Source: Chromobotia macracanthus
Taxonomy: Eukaryota; Chordata; Actinopteri; Cypriniformes; Botiidae
NCBI GenBank assembly: GCA_036877525.1
Contig: JAZGTH010000099.1
Coordinates: 1,078,501-1,142,500 of the forward strand
DNA: 64,000 nt
Direction of reading: 5' to 3'
The notes beneath the pieces were generated by a model, which saw nothing but the letters and a program-made list of their open reading frames with translations, was not told the origin of the DNA and did not search any database. Below, one piece after another: positions 33,017 through 44,545 of the stretch. The stretch's first letter is position 1. The number at the start of each line of letters is the position of its first letter. The position numbers were made by a program, and so were the translations under genes.

Positions 33017-33634
33017 TCAGCACTGACCGGAACCACGTATGTTGGCGCAGCAGTGATTCGCTCTCTGAAACATCAGCCCCATACCGGTTATCAGGGGCCC
33101 AACACCGCTCACATTGCCACAGCATGAGTGAAAGTTAGGCACTGCAGAGGATTGTGGGGGATCAACATTTGTCCACTGTCTTTCGCTGTCACTCATCATT
33201 ACAGCTACCACCATCAATGTAATGCGCGTATGTGTCCGACGTGTAAGCGAGCCAAAGAAGGAGCGTCTCTCTGAATGTGTGGTTTTGCTGGAATTGGCTT
33301 TACTGTATCCCTTACACAACAAAAACACTTTTTTCTTTCCCCCATCTCTACAGGCTGTCTGCGAAAGCTTCGGCGCTAAGTGGCATTTTGCGCTGGATGC
33401 TAACATTGTAGATGGTGAGTGGGTGGTGCTAGAGCCTGGAGGCATTACAGCCTTTAATGTGTATGAGAAATCAGACGTAGGCTGAAGAAATGGGGATATA
33501 CACACATAAAATGGCCTCCAACCACTCTGTCGATAAACAAAACTCTCTTTTCTGGACCACCAGCGAGAACAACACGCTGCGTGATTTCCTTTGCGCGACT
33601 CTTTAATCGGTGTTAACCAGATTAACGGCGTCAA
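33017..33634. promoter_or_regulatory. CpG-retaining block open on both strands; conserved element or exon
   Basis: This is the longest non-repeat stretch without a stop: 205 codons on the minus strand, with 87 codons open on the plus strand at 33222-33485. CpGs are retained (GTCGCATACGCTC, GTAATGCGCG, CTTCGGCGC, CACGCTGCG, TTGCGCGAC) in otherwise CpG-poor surroundings. No domain is recognised in either translation, and the minus product is rich in Ser, Arg and Cys without pattern. The plus strand contains an exon-like unit at 33354-33414 (separate entry). Either a conserved non-coding cluster or a weakly supported exon fits. Confidence 0.3.
33354..33414 (+). other. Exon-like unit, 61 nt, unknown product
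   Basis: A good acceptor (TTTTTTCTTTCCCCCATCTC then TACAG, ending 33353) is followed by 61 nt that read AVCESFGAKWHFALDANIVD in one frame with coding-like codons. It is closed by the donor GATG|GTGAGT (33411-33420). The unit enters in phase 0 and leaves in phase 1. The frame also stays open through the supposed intron to 33483, so openness proves nothing. No protein family is recognised and no partner exon was found. It may be an isolated exon, a long non-coding RNA exon or chance. Confidence 0.25.
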
Positions 33635-35039
33635 AGACTACAAATGTTGATGTGGCAACAACTCCAGGCCCTGTGGCAAAATTTCCATTGCAATGCTAGA
33701 ATAAAGGTTTCAAAAACACTAAAACAAACAAATGGCAGAATAAAAGCTAAAATGTACACTAATGCTCTGACAATTGCACAAATACAAAGAGCAAGACCAT
33801 TCGTTGGTTGTTCTTTAAGAGCAAAAGCTCTTGGAATTGAAATGTTCTGAGTAACATCTAAATAACATCTGTCAAAAACACTGAGCAGACATAAACATCT
33901 CGGCATTCTGTTCAAAAAATCGTTTAAGCAATTTTTATAAAGTTTATGTTGACAGAGGATCTCTGGGGAAATTGACACAGTAATTATAGACTTCTGTTAT
34001 TTTCTGACTTGTGGTTTGGAAAAAGTGAACAAACAGCAGAGATAACAGGGACAGAGTGGGATATGAAAGTGAGACAGGGTGGGTGTGATTACGCAGGTCT
34101 GTGTATTGTGGTCATCAGAGAATGATGCTGTGGTCTACAAGTCAAATTAGGGCCTACATATGTTCAATCGTTTGTTCTCACAAACAAGCACAATAATATG
34201 ATGACTATCCTAAAAAAAACCATGACACCAATAATCACCAATCTCCCTTTGACTGAGTATAAAGATCACACAAATAACTTCTGTAAGTTTAAACAAGAGA
34301 CATTCACAACCCTGTTGGCTTTTGTAATGTGATGTATTAATCACAGAAACATATTAGGATTACATTTTTCATCTGGGAATTGATAAAATCTTGAAGTGTG
34401 TCCATTCTTTACCAAAACGGAGCCACCATAATGTGAATTTGAACCAGCACCCACTAAAAAAATTATTTTGGACTGGGTTCACCTTCAAAAACATATTTTT
34501 TCCCAATGGCTACTCTTTTTAAACCCTTCAGTATTTACTGTTATTGGATTTATATATCACCACTAACTGGCATTACTGTATAAACTAGTGCTAAGACCAT
34601 ATGCTAAAAGTTTGTTAAAAAATGAAACATGTTTAGATGGTTCTTTTACAAGAAATGGTGCTTTAGGTCAAATTCAGACTAAAAGAGGAGAGTGTCCATG
34701 GACCAGACCAAATCTGCCAAAATAAACCCTCGCAAAATGCCGGAAGAACCCCCGTTCCACAGGAAATCAAACTGCCTGTCAGCCCGTTACCCCTCACATC
34801 ACATGGCCCGTTTCCCAGGTTACTGCGTATTGTTTACTCACTCTGAAAGGGTCAAAGGTCATCAAGACCAAATCTATTTCCCCTGTCAGTCCAGTCTTTA
34901 TCCCCCGAGCCAGGGAGAAATAAAAGAAAGGGGGGTTACGGAATTAAAAACTATATATATATAGAAAGAGAACGGGCGATCAGAGGGGCGAGATAAGAAC
35001 TGTGGGTAGGAGGAAGAGGAGGAGAGAGGAAGGAGAAGG
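33635..35039. other. Non-coding DNA; right part purine-rich
   Basis: No gene recognised. From 34690 to 34900 the sequence becomes GC-balanced with CpGs (ACCCTCGCAAAATGCCGG) and may be part of the regulatory block that follows. 34915-35045 is purine-rich (GAGGAAGAGGAGGAGAGAGG). Confidence 0.45.
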
Positions 35040-35074
35040 GGGGGCGGCAGGCGGCTTCAGGGGTGTGTATTCAA

Positions 35075-35330
35075 CTGCACGCTGCCTCCTCTTATGCTAA
35101 TGCAGCCAATTTCCCCTTTTATTTCATTTCTCGAGCTGAAATCTGCGATCTTTGATAAGGTTGCCACGGCGACCGCCTCTCGGGCGGGCAGATGCGGGCA
35201 GGCATGTGATGGAGATGTGTGCGTGTGTGTGAGTGTGTGTGCAGGAGCAGCAGGAATGAATAATTTAAAATGGCAGCAGCCCAAAGAGATAAGAACCAGA
35301 GAGCTGCTACACGCACACACTTCGGAGCTC
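35075..35330. promoter_or_regulatory. Candidate enhancer with POU, CCAAT, TCF/GATA and RFX-like sites
   Basis: In order: octamer-like ATGCTAAT (35094-35101), GCCAAT (35105-35110), ATCTTTGATAAGG (35148-35160; TCF/LEF and GATA words overlap) and an X-box-like GTTGCCACGGCGAC (35160-35173, compare the RFX consensus GTTRCCNNGGYAAC). A CpG-rich stretch CCGCCTCTCGGGCGGGC and a (GT)n-like tract follow. Frames on both strands are open but show no coding pattern. RFX sites in vertebrates are linked to ciliary genes and to neural enhancers. Assignment rests on motif match only. Confidence 0.38.
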
Positions 35331-37590
35331 AGCGGACAAAGACAGGTGACCCCACAAGGTCGGCCGGGGGTGTGTGAGGTGGACTGATGATAGAGGGATG
35401 AAAGATGGAGGAAGAGCAAGACACAGAGGGGACAACTCTCTCTGGAGAGGGACGGACTGAGAGTTCAAGTATTGATTTGAGACTTTGGAGTCACTGAACT
35501 GTTGTGTCTTCCTAAAGAGATTCTTTTCAACAACCTGCTGTTGATACACTCACATTTAGTCACCTGTGGACTGAATGCTAGTACAGCGTGTGCTGAAAGA
35601 GTGCTTAGAAATAAACAGATGAATATACTGGGTGTTAAAAGCATATTGAACTAATGTGACTAAAACTCTTGAAACTAATTTGCTTTCAATTTCATCTCAT
35701 TGCGGTCATGGAGAAACAAGTAAGATTAAAGAGATCTCATTTGTAACTTATCTCCTTATAGGTTTTGCATAGTTCTACTTCTCAGTCAACTCACTTAGTC
35801 CCTATACTGTATGTTTCAAGAGATCTCAAGAATGTCTCAAACTGTTCTCAGATTGTCAAGATGATTGATCACTCATGATTTCAATGTGATTTCAAGTTCC
35901 AAAGCCGGCCACGAAGTCAGAGATCTCAGTCTCTCGATACGCAAAAATATGAGACAAGATTGATACTTAAAGGAAGCATAAACAAAAAGTCAGATTTCTG
36001 TCTTTTAAGCTATGAAAAATGAACCTCTGAGCAAAAGAATGGAAAAACTCGCACACGCATATACGTATGGACACAATTTGTAGTTCTGCGCCAACACACA
36101 TCTTCTGCGTAACCTGGTGAATTAGGGTTCAATGCTACAGTCCCACGCTTAGAATTGTGAACACACCCACACAAACTTACCCAAGCGTTTTGTGTGTGAG
36201 TGTGTGTGAGAGGCGTATGCAGGCCCATTCTGTTCTGACTCCAACCTGTCTGCTTCCGCACATTGCTGTCTGTTCTTGCATCTCACACACACACACACAT
36301 CTGCAGGTCATGTGCAGGTGAGCGGTTCAGATAGAGGTGTATGAGGCCACCGCCTCTACCTGCAAAGCCGGCCGATCATAAACAAGCCACACAGGGTGAA
36401 TTCTGGAAGCATGTACGTGTGATCCTCATCCAGGCATGACTGGATCATTGTGTTGGCGCCAGCCAGACCATAACAGTAAGTGTGCAAGCAGCACACTTGT
36501 GTTTTAACTAACATACTCCATTCTGAATTATTTTCCCAAGCTCGTGACTCATAATTGTCATATTATGTGTGATGCACTGGTCAAAATGACATTATAAAGA
36601 AAGTTGTCATGTACAGCACGGTTTGACACAGGAAGTCACGTCCTTTTATGTGGCATGTCTGATCCGAGAGCTTCTTTACGTGTCTCTGGATTCCATCAAC
36701 ACTGCAAATCTTACAGGAGATTTGCACAGAGAGATCAGCATCAGTGTGTTTTGTCTTCTCTTGACGTGCGTGACATTGCAGACATTGTGTCCTAGTACTC
36801 TACACACACGTACACATGTAAGGGCACTAAACCTGCACAAACAAGGGTAAGGTGATTTAACAGCAGCTTTTTGGTGCATTGAAGTTCATGGATTTGCTTT
36901 GTGCTCAATACCTGCGTTAACCACATGGTGGCACTGCGCACATTTAAAACGCACCCTTGGCAGGTAACCACTGAATAGTGCACAAGCAAACAGACACTCC
37001 AGATAACAACAGTGATGCTCACAAATACTACATAGTGCCTCTCGAAAATAACACAAGATGAAATTCAGAACTGATGTGACTTCTGAAAAACAGCAAAATA
37101 CTCAAACTGCAGGTGGTGCAGACAGAAGAATGATTGATTGTCTTATAAATAAAGATTCATTTGAGGCTTTAAAATGACAAACAGCATGTAAATAATGCTT
37201 GTGAATCTGCAGAAAGAAAGTTTCTCACAGAAAGACGCAAGAGCTTGAAATGAAAATAAATGTACACAATGAAAATGTGTTTTCAGTAGTTTGAGGATCA
37301 TACACAAATACACAGAAATGCTGCATCTCTTTGAGTCAATTTGGATGCTTGGTTAGATGCATCCTAATGCGTTTATAATGCGAGATAATCGGAGGTATTT
37401 AATCTAATTCTTTTCCAAATGAAAAAGAGTGAATAAAACTGCGGAAATGTGATATTTTTCTTCTCTTAGCAAAAGTGATCAGTCTTGGGTTTCCATCAAA
37501 ACATTTCAATGCATTCTCATTATATGTGCCTGTATAATTATTACGTTTTGCAGTCACTTTCTGTTGAAGCGCACAGTGTGAAAAGCAATT
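35331..37590. other. Non-coding DNA with one GC-balanced patch
   Basis: No gene recognised. 36330-36480 (CAAAGCCGGCCGATCATAAA, TTGGCGCCAGCC) resembles conserved non-coding DNA. Short (CA)n and (GT)n tracts lie near 36188-36210 and 36284-36298. Confidence 0.45.
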
Positions 37591-38099
37591 GTAGGCACGC
37601 AATTAAATCAGATGTTAATTAAATCAGATCTTGTGTTTGTACATTAATTAAGCTGCAGTTTTAATCTAGTAAACCCGACAGTTTAATAAGAGATGTGAAA
37701 TGTGTGCAGGATTAGCTCATTTCATGCCTGTAAATGCTGCGTTTTATTTGTTCATCTCATCGGAGCAAAAACGCATTTCAATCTTCCCGTCGCAATAATC
37801 AGCGCAGTTTTCCGGAGGTCAGCCATTATCTGCTTCATTATCCCCTAAACCTGAAGAAATAAAGCTGGAACAAGATCCGCCATTTACAATCAACGGGCCT
37901 GCAAAAAGCATGAAAACGCAAACAGAAATGCATTATGAAATCACGTTATCATTACAGTGATCACGTTTTTTGAGTGCATTAAAGGTGCATTATCACATGA
38001 AATGTTGGTTTCCAAACGCTCCCGTTTCTGGTAAGAGACAAGAGATGCTGTGAGCATCTCCACAGATCTGCTTAAAGAAAAGCAGAGGAAAATCAAACC
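37591..38099. promoter_or_regulatory. Homeodomain-rich candidate enhancer
   Basis: TTAATTAAATCAGAT occurs near 37615 beside GCAATTAAATCAGATG, so the word ATTAAATCAGAT occurs twice within 20 bp. TACATTAATTAAGC follows near 37640. CpG words persist (CGTCGCAATAATCAGCGC, TTTTCCGGAGG). There is no coding frame. It runs straight into the CpG island. Confidence 0.38.
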
Positions 38100-38720
38100 C
38101 ATCCAGAGCTGGAAAAGCTGCCGGGAGAGTCCCGGGCGGAGGCGGGAGGGAGGCGTCCGCTCTCCGCGCACCGGCTGGGGTGCATTTCAGCCCCCGAATG
38201 AGAAGCAATCTCGCTCAGCCGACTCGAACAATAATTAGAAAGGAGATTAAATAAAAATAATTAGAAAGTTCATCTAGTTTTGATGTATTAATTATTCAGT
38301 TGCGCTTTATTTCAAGTCTAATTATCTGCTTCAGTGAAAATGCGGAGATTTGCGTGACGCGCAAAAATGACATCCGCGTAATTATGTCAGCAATTTGCGG
38401 GGAAGTCGACTGAGCGACGCGTCAGCTTTCTTCGCCTTTCCCCGCCGGTTTTTAAGTAACTAACTTCCAGCTACTTATAACTTATAAGTTAATACACTCC
38501 CTTTCAATGCTGCCATGAGAAATAATGGCAGCGAGTCGGGATTATTTACTGCAGACACGACGCGGCAGCTCCCGCTGCGGTGAAAGCGAGACGCGCTCCA
38601 TCCATTCTTGGTCAGTGGATAATCATTTACATATAAATGGGAAATATTTATTGTGACCGAATATTAAAAAAGGCAAAGCAAGAAGCAGCAGTGTTTTCAT
38701 TTCTCAAAGCTCAGGAGGAG
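38100..38720. promoter_or_regulatory. CpG island with homeodomain sites, likely enhancer or promoter
   Basis: The clearest CpG cluster of the window: CCGGGAGAGTCCCGGGCGG and GGCGTCCGCTCTCCGCGC at 38120-38170, GCGTGACGCGC near 38352, GTCGACTGAGCGACGCGTC near 38405, ACGACGCGGCAGCTCCCGC near 38557. Set among them are AT-rich sites, including a 13-bp direct repeat AATAATTAGAAAG (38230-38242 and 38256-38268), ATTAATTATTCAG and CGCGTAATTATG. No TATA box with a coding start is convincing. A plus-strand frame continues from here into the 12-bp array but shows no family. It could be the promoter of an unseen transcript or a CpG-rich enhancer. Confidence 0.45.
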
Positions 38721-38796
38721 GCCTGTGATGTGTGTTAAAGACCCGCTGGAAGATGAAGGGGAACAAGTGCGGGATCTGTCTGAGGTTTATCGCTGT

Positions 38797-40139
38797 TTAA
38801 TCGAGTTTATGATCGAGCTTATGATCGAGCTTATGATCGAGCTTATGATCGAGTTTATGATCGAGCCTATGATCGAGCTTATGATAGAGCTTATGATCGA
38901 GTTTATGATCGAGCTTATGATCGAGCCTATGATCGAGCTTATGATCGAGCCTATGATAGAGCTTATGATCGAGTTTATGATCGAGCTTATGATCGAGCTT
39001 ATGATCGAGCCTATGATAGAGCTTATGATAGAGCTTATGATCGAGTTTATGATCGAGTTTATGATCGAGCTTATGATCGAGCCTATGATCGAGCTTATGA
39101 TCGAGCCTATGATCGAGCTTATGATCGAGCTTATGATCGAGCCTATGATCGAGCTTATGATCGAGCTTATGATCGAGCCTATGATCGAGTTTATGATCGA
39201 GCTTATGATCGAGCCTATGATCGAGCTTATGATCGAGCTTATGATCGAGCTTATGATCGAGCTTATGATCGAGCTTATGATCGAGTTTATGATCGAGCCT
39301 ATGATCGAGCCTATGATCGAGCTTATGATCGAGCTTATGATCGAGCTTATGATCGAGCTTATGATCGAGCCTATGATCGAGCTTATGATCGAGCTTATGA
39401 TCGAGCTTATGATCGAGCTTATGATCGAGCTTATGATCGAGCTTATGATCGAGCTTATGATCGAGCTTATGATCGAGCCTATGATCGAGCCTATGATCGA
39501 GTTTATGATCGAGTTTATGATCGAGCCTATGATCGAGCTTATGATCGAGCTTATGATCGAGCTTATGATCGAGCTTATGATCGAGCCTATGATCGAGTTT
39601 ATGATCGAGTTTATGATCGATCTTATGATCGAGCTTATGATCGAGCTTATGATCGAGCTTATGATCGAGCCTATGATCGAGTTTATGATCGAGTTTATGA
39701 TCGAGCTTATGATCGAGCTTATGATCGAGCCTATGATCGAGCTTATGATCGAGCCTATGATCGAGCTTATGATCGAGTTTATGATCGAGCTTATGATCGA
39801 GTTTATGATCGAGTTTATGATCGAGCCTATGATCGAGCTTATGATCGAGTTTATGATCGAGTTTATGATCGAGCCTATGATCGAGCCTATGATCGAGCCT
39901 ATGATCGAGTTTATGATCGAGCTTATGATCGAGCTTATGATCGAGTTTATGATCGAGCTTATGATCGAGCTTATGATCGAGTTTATGATCGAGCTTATGA
40001 TCGAGCCTATGATCGAGCTTATGATCGAGCTTATGATCGAGCCTATGATCGAGCTTATGATCGAGCCTATGATCGAGCTTATGATCGAGCCTATGATCGA
40101 GCCTATAATCAAGGTCATGATCAAGGTTATGGTGGTTAT
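38797..40139. repeat. 12-bp minisatellite ATGATCGAGCTT, about 110 copies
   Basis: The period is exactly 12 from 38797 to about 40139 with no insertion or deletion. Units end CTT, CCT or TTT (read in frame as MIEL, MIEP, MIEF). No unit carries both changes (TCT). Four units have ATAGAG instead of ATCGAG, all in the first 300 bp; one has ATCGAT. The last units decay to ATAATCAAGGTC and ATGATCAAGGTT. A seven-unit block LLLLPFF repeats in tandem near 39540-39710. Each unit has one GATC and one CpG. Since 12 is divisible by 3, several frames stay open over 450 codons on both strands. The variants change amino acids freely, so I read this as a satellite and not a protein. Confidence 0.97.
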
Positions 40140-40159
40140 GAAGTGAGAAAAGCGTACAC

Positions 40160-40268
40160 GTACACACATCACTTCACTTTCATCACTTCACTTTCATCAC
40201 TGTACTTCACTTCACTTTACATCACTTCACTTTATCACTTTTCATCACTTCACATCACTTCACATCGC
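40160..40268. repeat. Degenerate ATCACTTCACTTT tandem repeat
   Basis: CATCACTTCACTTT and shorter forms (CATCACTTCA, CTGTACTTCACTT, TTATCACTTTTC) repeat about eight times just after the 12-bp array. The unit sequence is unrelated to the array. Two unlike tandem repeats side by side suggest a slippage-prone site. Confidence 0.8.
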
Positions 40269-43200
40269 AATGTAAGTACAGCGGAATAGCACGCCTATAA
40301 TATTGGTATATTAGAACATATTGACAAAACAAACTTTTCTTTATTAGGAAAGTTTGAGCACTATGTCCCCTGGAGTGTGAAATAAGCTTTATCATTAAGT
40401 TGGTAAATGTAGGTTATGATATATATATATATATGTTTTGTCAGTATGTTCTAATATACTTTTAGATGATTTTTAATACACATTTCTAAATTAAAACTAA
40501 ATGTAAACATTGAATTGTTATTAAACAAAGTTAAAAAAAACTTTGTTTAAAAAATAATAAAGTTATTAAACAGTGCTCTGTTATCATGTTTACAAAATGT
40601 GGTGAAAGAAAACTTAATGAAATAAAGCTAAACATTACAGTATATAAATTTGCAAGGGAACTGTAGATGTTAGAGATATTAATTCACATCACAGGTATGC
40701 ACAGTGTTGATGAACTCTTCAGTGTGAGGTAATGTGAAATAACTTCTGTCTGTGTGTGGGGGGGGGCAGCTGGGAACGTGGATTGCCATGAAATTCCAGC
40801 ATTGTGTTTGATCAGAGTTATGGTGCTGTGATAATAGGGAAAAGATGGAATTGGAGAGAAGAATGACAGAAAGGTGTTGAGTGAAGCAGCTTATGCCATT
40901 TAAACCGGTTTGAAGTGCTCCCTCATTCAGACAGACTCTCTCTCTCTCCTGCTCTATCTAATATCAGTGCTGATACGGCATGTGAGGCAAAAGCTATCGT
41001 GTTTTAATCAATGCCTGCAACGATACCGCATAATACAAACATTATAAATAAACCACAAAAGCTGACTGTTCCTTTTCCCTCAGTGCAACATGGCGCACAT
41101 GCACGAATCTCTACAAGCGTGCAAATACACACTCATGATATCTGACAAATATTCGATTTATGTCAATTGTTTTGTTAATTAATGTACAGCTATAAAAAGC
41201 ACAAGAAATGTTGTTACTTTGGCACCACACTGATTGTATGTAAAACTTTAGGCTGAAATTCAGTTGCACTTCTGTTTCAATGGGTTGAAACAGTTTAGAG
41301 TGATAAAAAAGAGTGAACTAGCAGGCAAACGATTAAACTTGGGAATGTGTTGTTAATAGTATGAGGGTAAAACTAGTGAATGAGGGCTGATGGGACTTCT
41401 GAGGTCGGACCCACTCATCTCAGCCACAGACACACACACACACTCAGCAGTATACTTATCAAATACAGTCAAATCATGAGTTATTTCTAATGGTTAACAA
41501 TGCTCATCCAACACACATTCTAAGAAGCTATACTTAATTTACTTGGCAAAAGTGACCCGAGTCAATCTGTACTACAGTGTACTACATTCTGTACACTCAC
41601 TGTATCTGAGTAAGTGTTAGGACAGCCACGGCCCTCGAAAACTTCCTTCTTAACTGCATGTTAATGTCAGACACTTAAAACACACGTTTAATCCAAAGCA
41701 CATGTTGTACTTCCAAAAAAACCCTGTTTCATGCACCTCCCTTTACACACATACACACACCTCACTACCCCGCCAAAAATAACACTGTCCTATCGGCATG
41801 GATCAAACTGCAGTGCAGAAAATCATTACTGAAATAAAATAGCCTTTTCCTTGCATGGAAAAGAGAATTCACAGAGCACGGCCGATCTGAGCAGCCATCT
41901 AAGATCCGTCTTCCTGTTGTCTGAACGTGCGCTCTGTATTGATATAACACCCTTCGTCCCCGGAAAAATGGACGCATCCAATGCAAGAACTCAGTCTGCC
42001 TGGACCTGAGGAGGCTAACATGAGAGACACAGACTGAAAGAAAGGGAATACGTTTGTGTTCTCTTGAGCTGGTTATTTAAAGTCAGTTTTCTTTGGCCGC
42101 AGCAGAACTTTCAGTTGGGCAGGCAATCGAAAAATAACCTGTCAATGCCTGACCTCTCTCCCTACTTACCATTCCTCCCCAGGGTCCTAAAGACAGCAGG
42201 ACAACCCTGCTAACCTGAGAAGAGTTCCCAGGGTGAACATTAATTTACTAATGCATTTGCTGCAGGTCCTGTGGGGGTGGCACTGAAGAGTGGCCCTCCT
42301 GGGACTCTGTAGTTATTCTCATAACAGGACCCAGGCGCCAATCAAAAGGGAGGTAGAGGCTAGCAATGTAAATGCAGCCTAGATGGTATCATACCAACAA
42401 AACCACAAATGTACGAACACAAATCCTCGGATGACGCAAATAAGCCATTATTAATTTCACATCCTGTGGTGTTGAGGGCGGTTTAAGTGTTTGTTTTTGT
42501 TTCATCAATAAGTCTATTTCTTAGCTTTCAGCATCATCAGGATTGACATGTGTGGTTGTTGTTGCTTCAAACTTATAAACATTTTTGGAAACATTTGTCA
42601 GCCCAAATTTACAAGCATCAGTCACCAATCTGAGCCACAATGCCATGGGGGCAGAAAACATTGCCAAAACCACTCTCAAAACAGGATTTTTGAGATTATC
42701 AAAAGGTTAGTAAGTGGTTATAACAATGTTATAACAAGGTTATTAAGTGGTTATTGCGGGTAACTTAATTGTGGGTAAATAAAATAGTTTAAAGTTAAAG
42801 TCACTGAGAGGCTATAAGAGGTCAATTTAAGGTCATTCAAGGGTCACAGGCCTGACAGACTTTGGCGTCTAGTCGTCCACAAAACTCTAGCACAATTTCT
42901 ACAATGATAATGATTTTGAGATAAATGAAACTCCACGCACAAATACACACCCACCCACATATGACCCCTACCCTAATTAATGCATTAGAAATGTCAAAGG
43001 TTACTTAAACAGCTTTCTGTCTGGGCCAAAAAAGGGAGGCGTCTGTGTTGGAGCATTTGTGTGTGGTGGTTTCTCTGTATATTACTCTTAATGTGGAAGC
43101 ACTGCGGCTGACCTGACGTTGTGGTTTGTTGGATCAGGGCGCTGTACAGGCGGTTGCAGCCCACTTCATCCGCTCCTGTGTGGGTAGGAGGAGATGAGGC

Positions 43201-43732
43201 GCTTGCTTACTGTTCAAACATCTTCTCAGAGGCTGGAACAAGGCTACAATATAAATACCACTCAGAATTTTGATCAAAAAATAACACTTAGATTTTTCTC
43301 CATTGACACAACCCCCTATTGAGCACAACCCCTAAAAACTTCCACAACTTCAGAGAGATCATAAACAGTTCCTCTTTTCCCCGTAAATCAACATGCGAGA
43401 TGGAAAATGGAGATGGAACAGACGTTTTGTTTGGACAGAGGCCTGTGCAGGGAAAAGTGATACAGACAGACGCTGAAGCTGTATTTACTGAAACCATTTC
43501 ACTTTATTTACACTAATGGTGCCGTGAATGGTGCATTATGGGGCCTTCAGAGGTGTCAGACTGTACGTTTGAGTGTGACTGTGTGCTGGTCATTAATGTC
43601 TCTTTGCTTTACCTTGGGCTGTTCAACATTTAGTACTTGGACATTTTTTCACTTGTTAAGCCATTTAGGAAATGTAAGTTGACCTCTCCATTCCTTTAAA
43701 TCATGTAGTGACTGTTAACAAAACACCCACAA

Positions 43733-43765
<33 letters not shown>

Positions 43766-44519
43766 CCTCCTACAGTGTCACCAAATGACAGAATAGTGTG
43801 TTACACAGCTCTCTGGAATACTAGATTCTGATTGGTCAATCACAGCTGAGTCAAATATGTTTGAATTGTTACCTGAGTTATATGATTATTAATTATGATG
43901 ATTATTATTTAGTGCCTACCATTTTAATTTAAGTAAATTAAATTATATTTTCAATTACATTTTCAATCACTTTACAAAAATATTGTAATGTAAAAAATGT
44001 TATAGCATTATTATTGATTGATTAACTGATTCTCACTACATGGTTTCACTAGTATTATAGATATCTGTATGTAAATTATACACATACAATAAATATTTTT
44101 GAACAGCAACTGGAATTAAAAGATATAAAGAAATGAAGAAAAAAACAGCACATTTTAACAAAGCCAGATGCATTTAATTTTGATTAAGTTATTTGATTTG
44201 CACATTTAATTTAAATAAATACAATCTTGTACAACATATGAATTTAGTATTTTATAAATCTATGAACAGAAGATTTGTGAACATGTATACCGTGTACGTT
44301 TTATTTGAATATGTTCATATTACAATGGTCAGTGTCAAAATGTTGAAAATGTGTGGCAAACTCATTTTATGCAGAATATATCTACAAGTACTAGCTACAA
44401 GAAATAACCTCGGCTGCAAATAAAAAAATGTAAAAAAAAATCAGAACAAACAAAATAAGAAGAATAAAAATAGACCAAAATATATAAAAGAATAACTGGA
44501 CAGCAGCACACTGGAAAAG
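40269..44519. other. Non-coding DNA, no gene recognised
   Basis: A 12-bp inverted repeat TTAAACAAAGTT/AACTTTGTTTAA lies at 40521-40550, a (TA)n tract at 40417-40434, a G-run at 40758-40766, repeated AAGTGGTTAT words at 42709-42755 and a (CA)n tract at 43734-43762. The stretches 41765-42000 and 42090-42370 are GC-balanced and may be conserved non-coding DNA. No coding exon is supported. Confidence 0.45.
43734..43762. repeat. (CA)14 microsatellite
   Basis: Pure CA dinucleotides flanked by AAT and GTCC. Confidence 0.97.
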
Positions 44520-44545
44520 TGGACGGTGTGTACCCCAAACAAAAA

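Noticed and set aside
38725..40172. Open frames of 456-473 codons on both strands (MIEL and LDHK/ISSI repeats)
   Set aside because: They follow from a stop-free 12-bp period. Unit variants freely change Leu to Pro or Phe, and no family or splice context is seen. Kept as a repeat, with the continuous plus frame listed only as a low-interest question.
42130..42240. Minus-strand exon-like unit: TTCTCAG acceptor and GGAATG|GTAAGT donor, about 48 nt
   Set aside because: Very short, no supporting frame or partner exon; splice-like words are frequent by chance.
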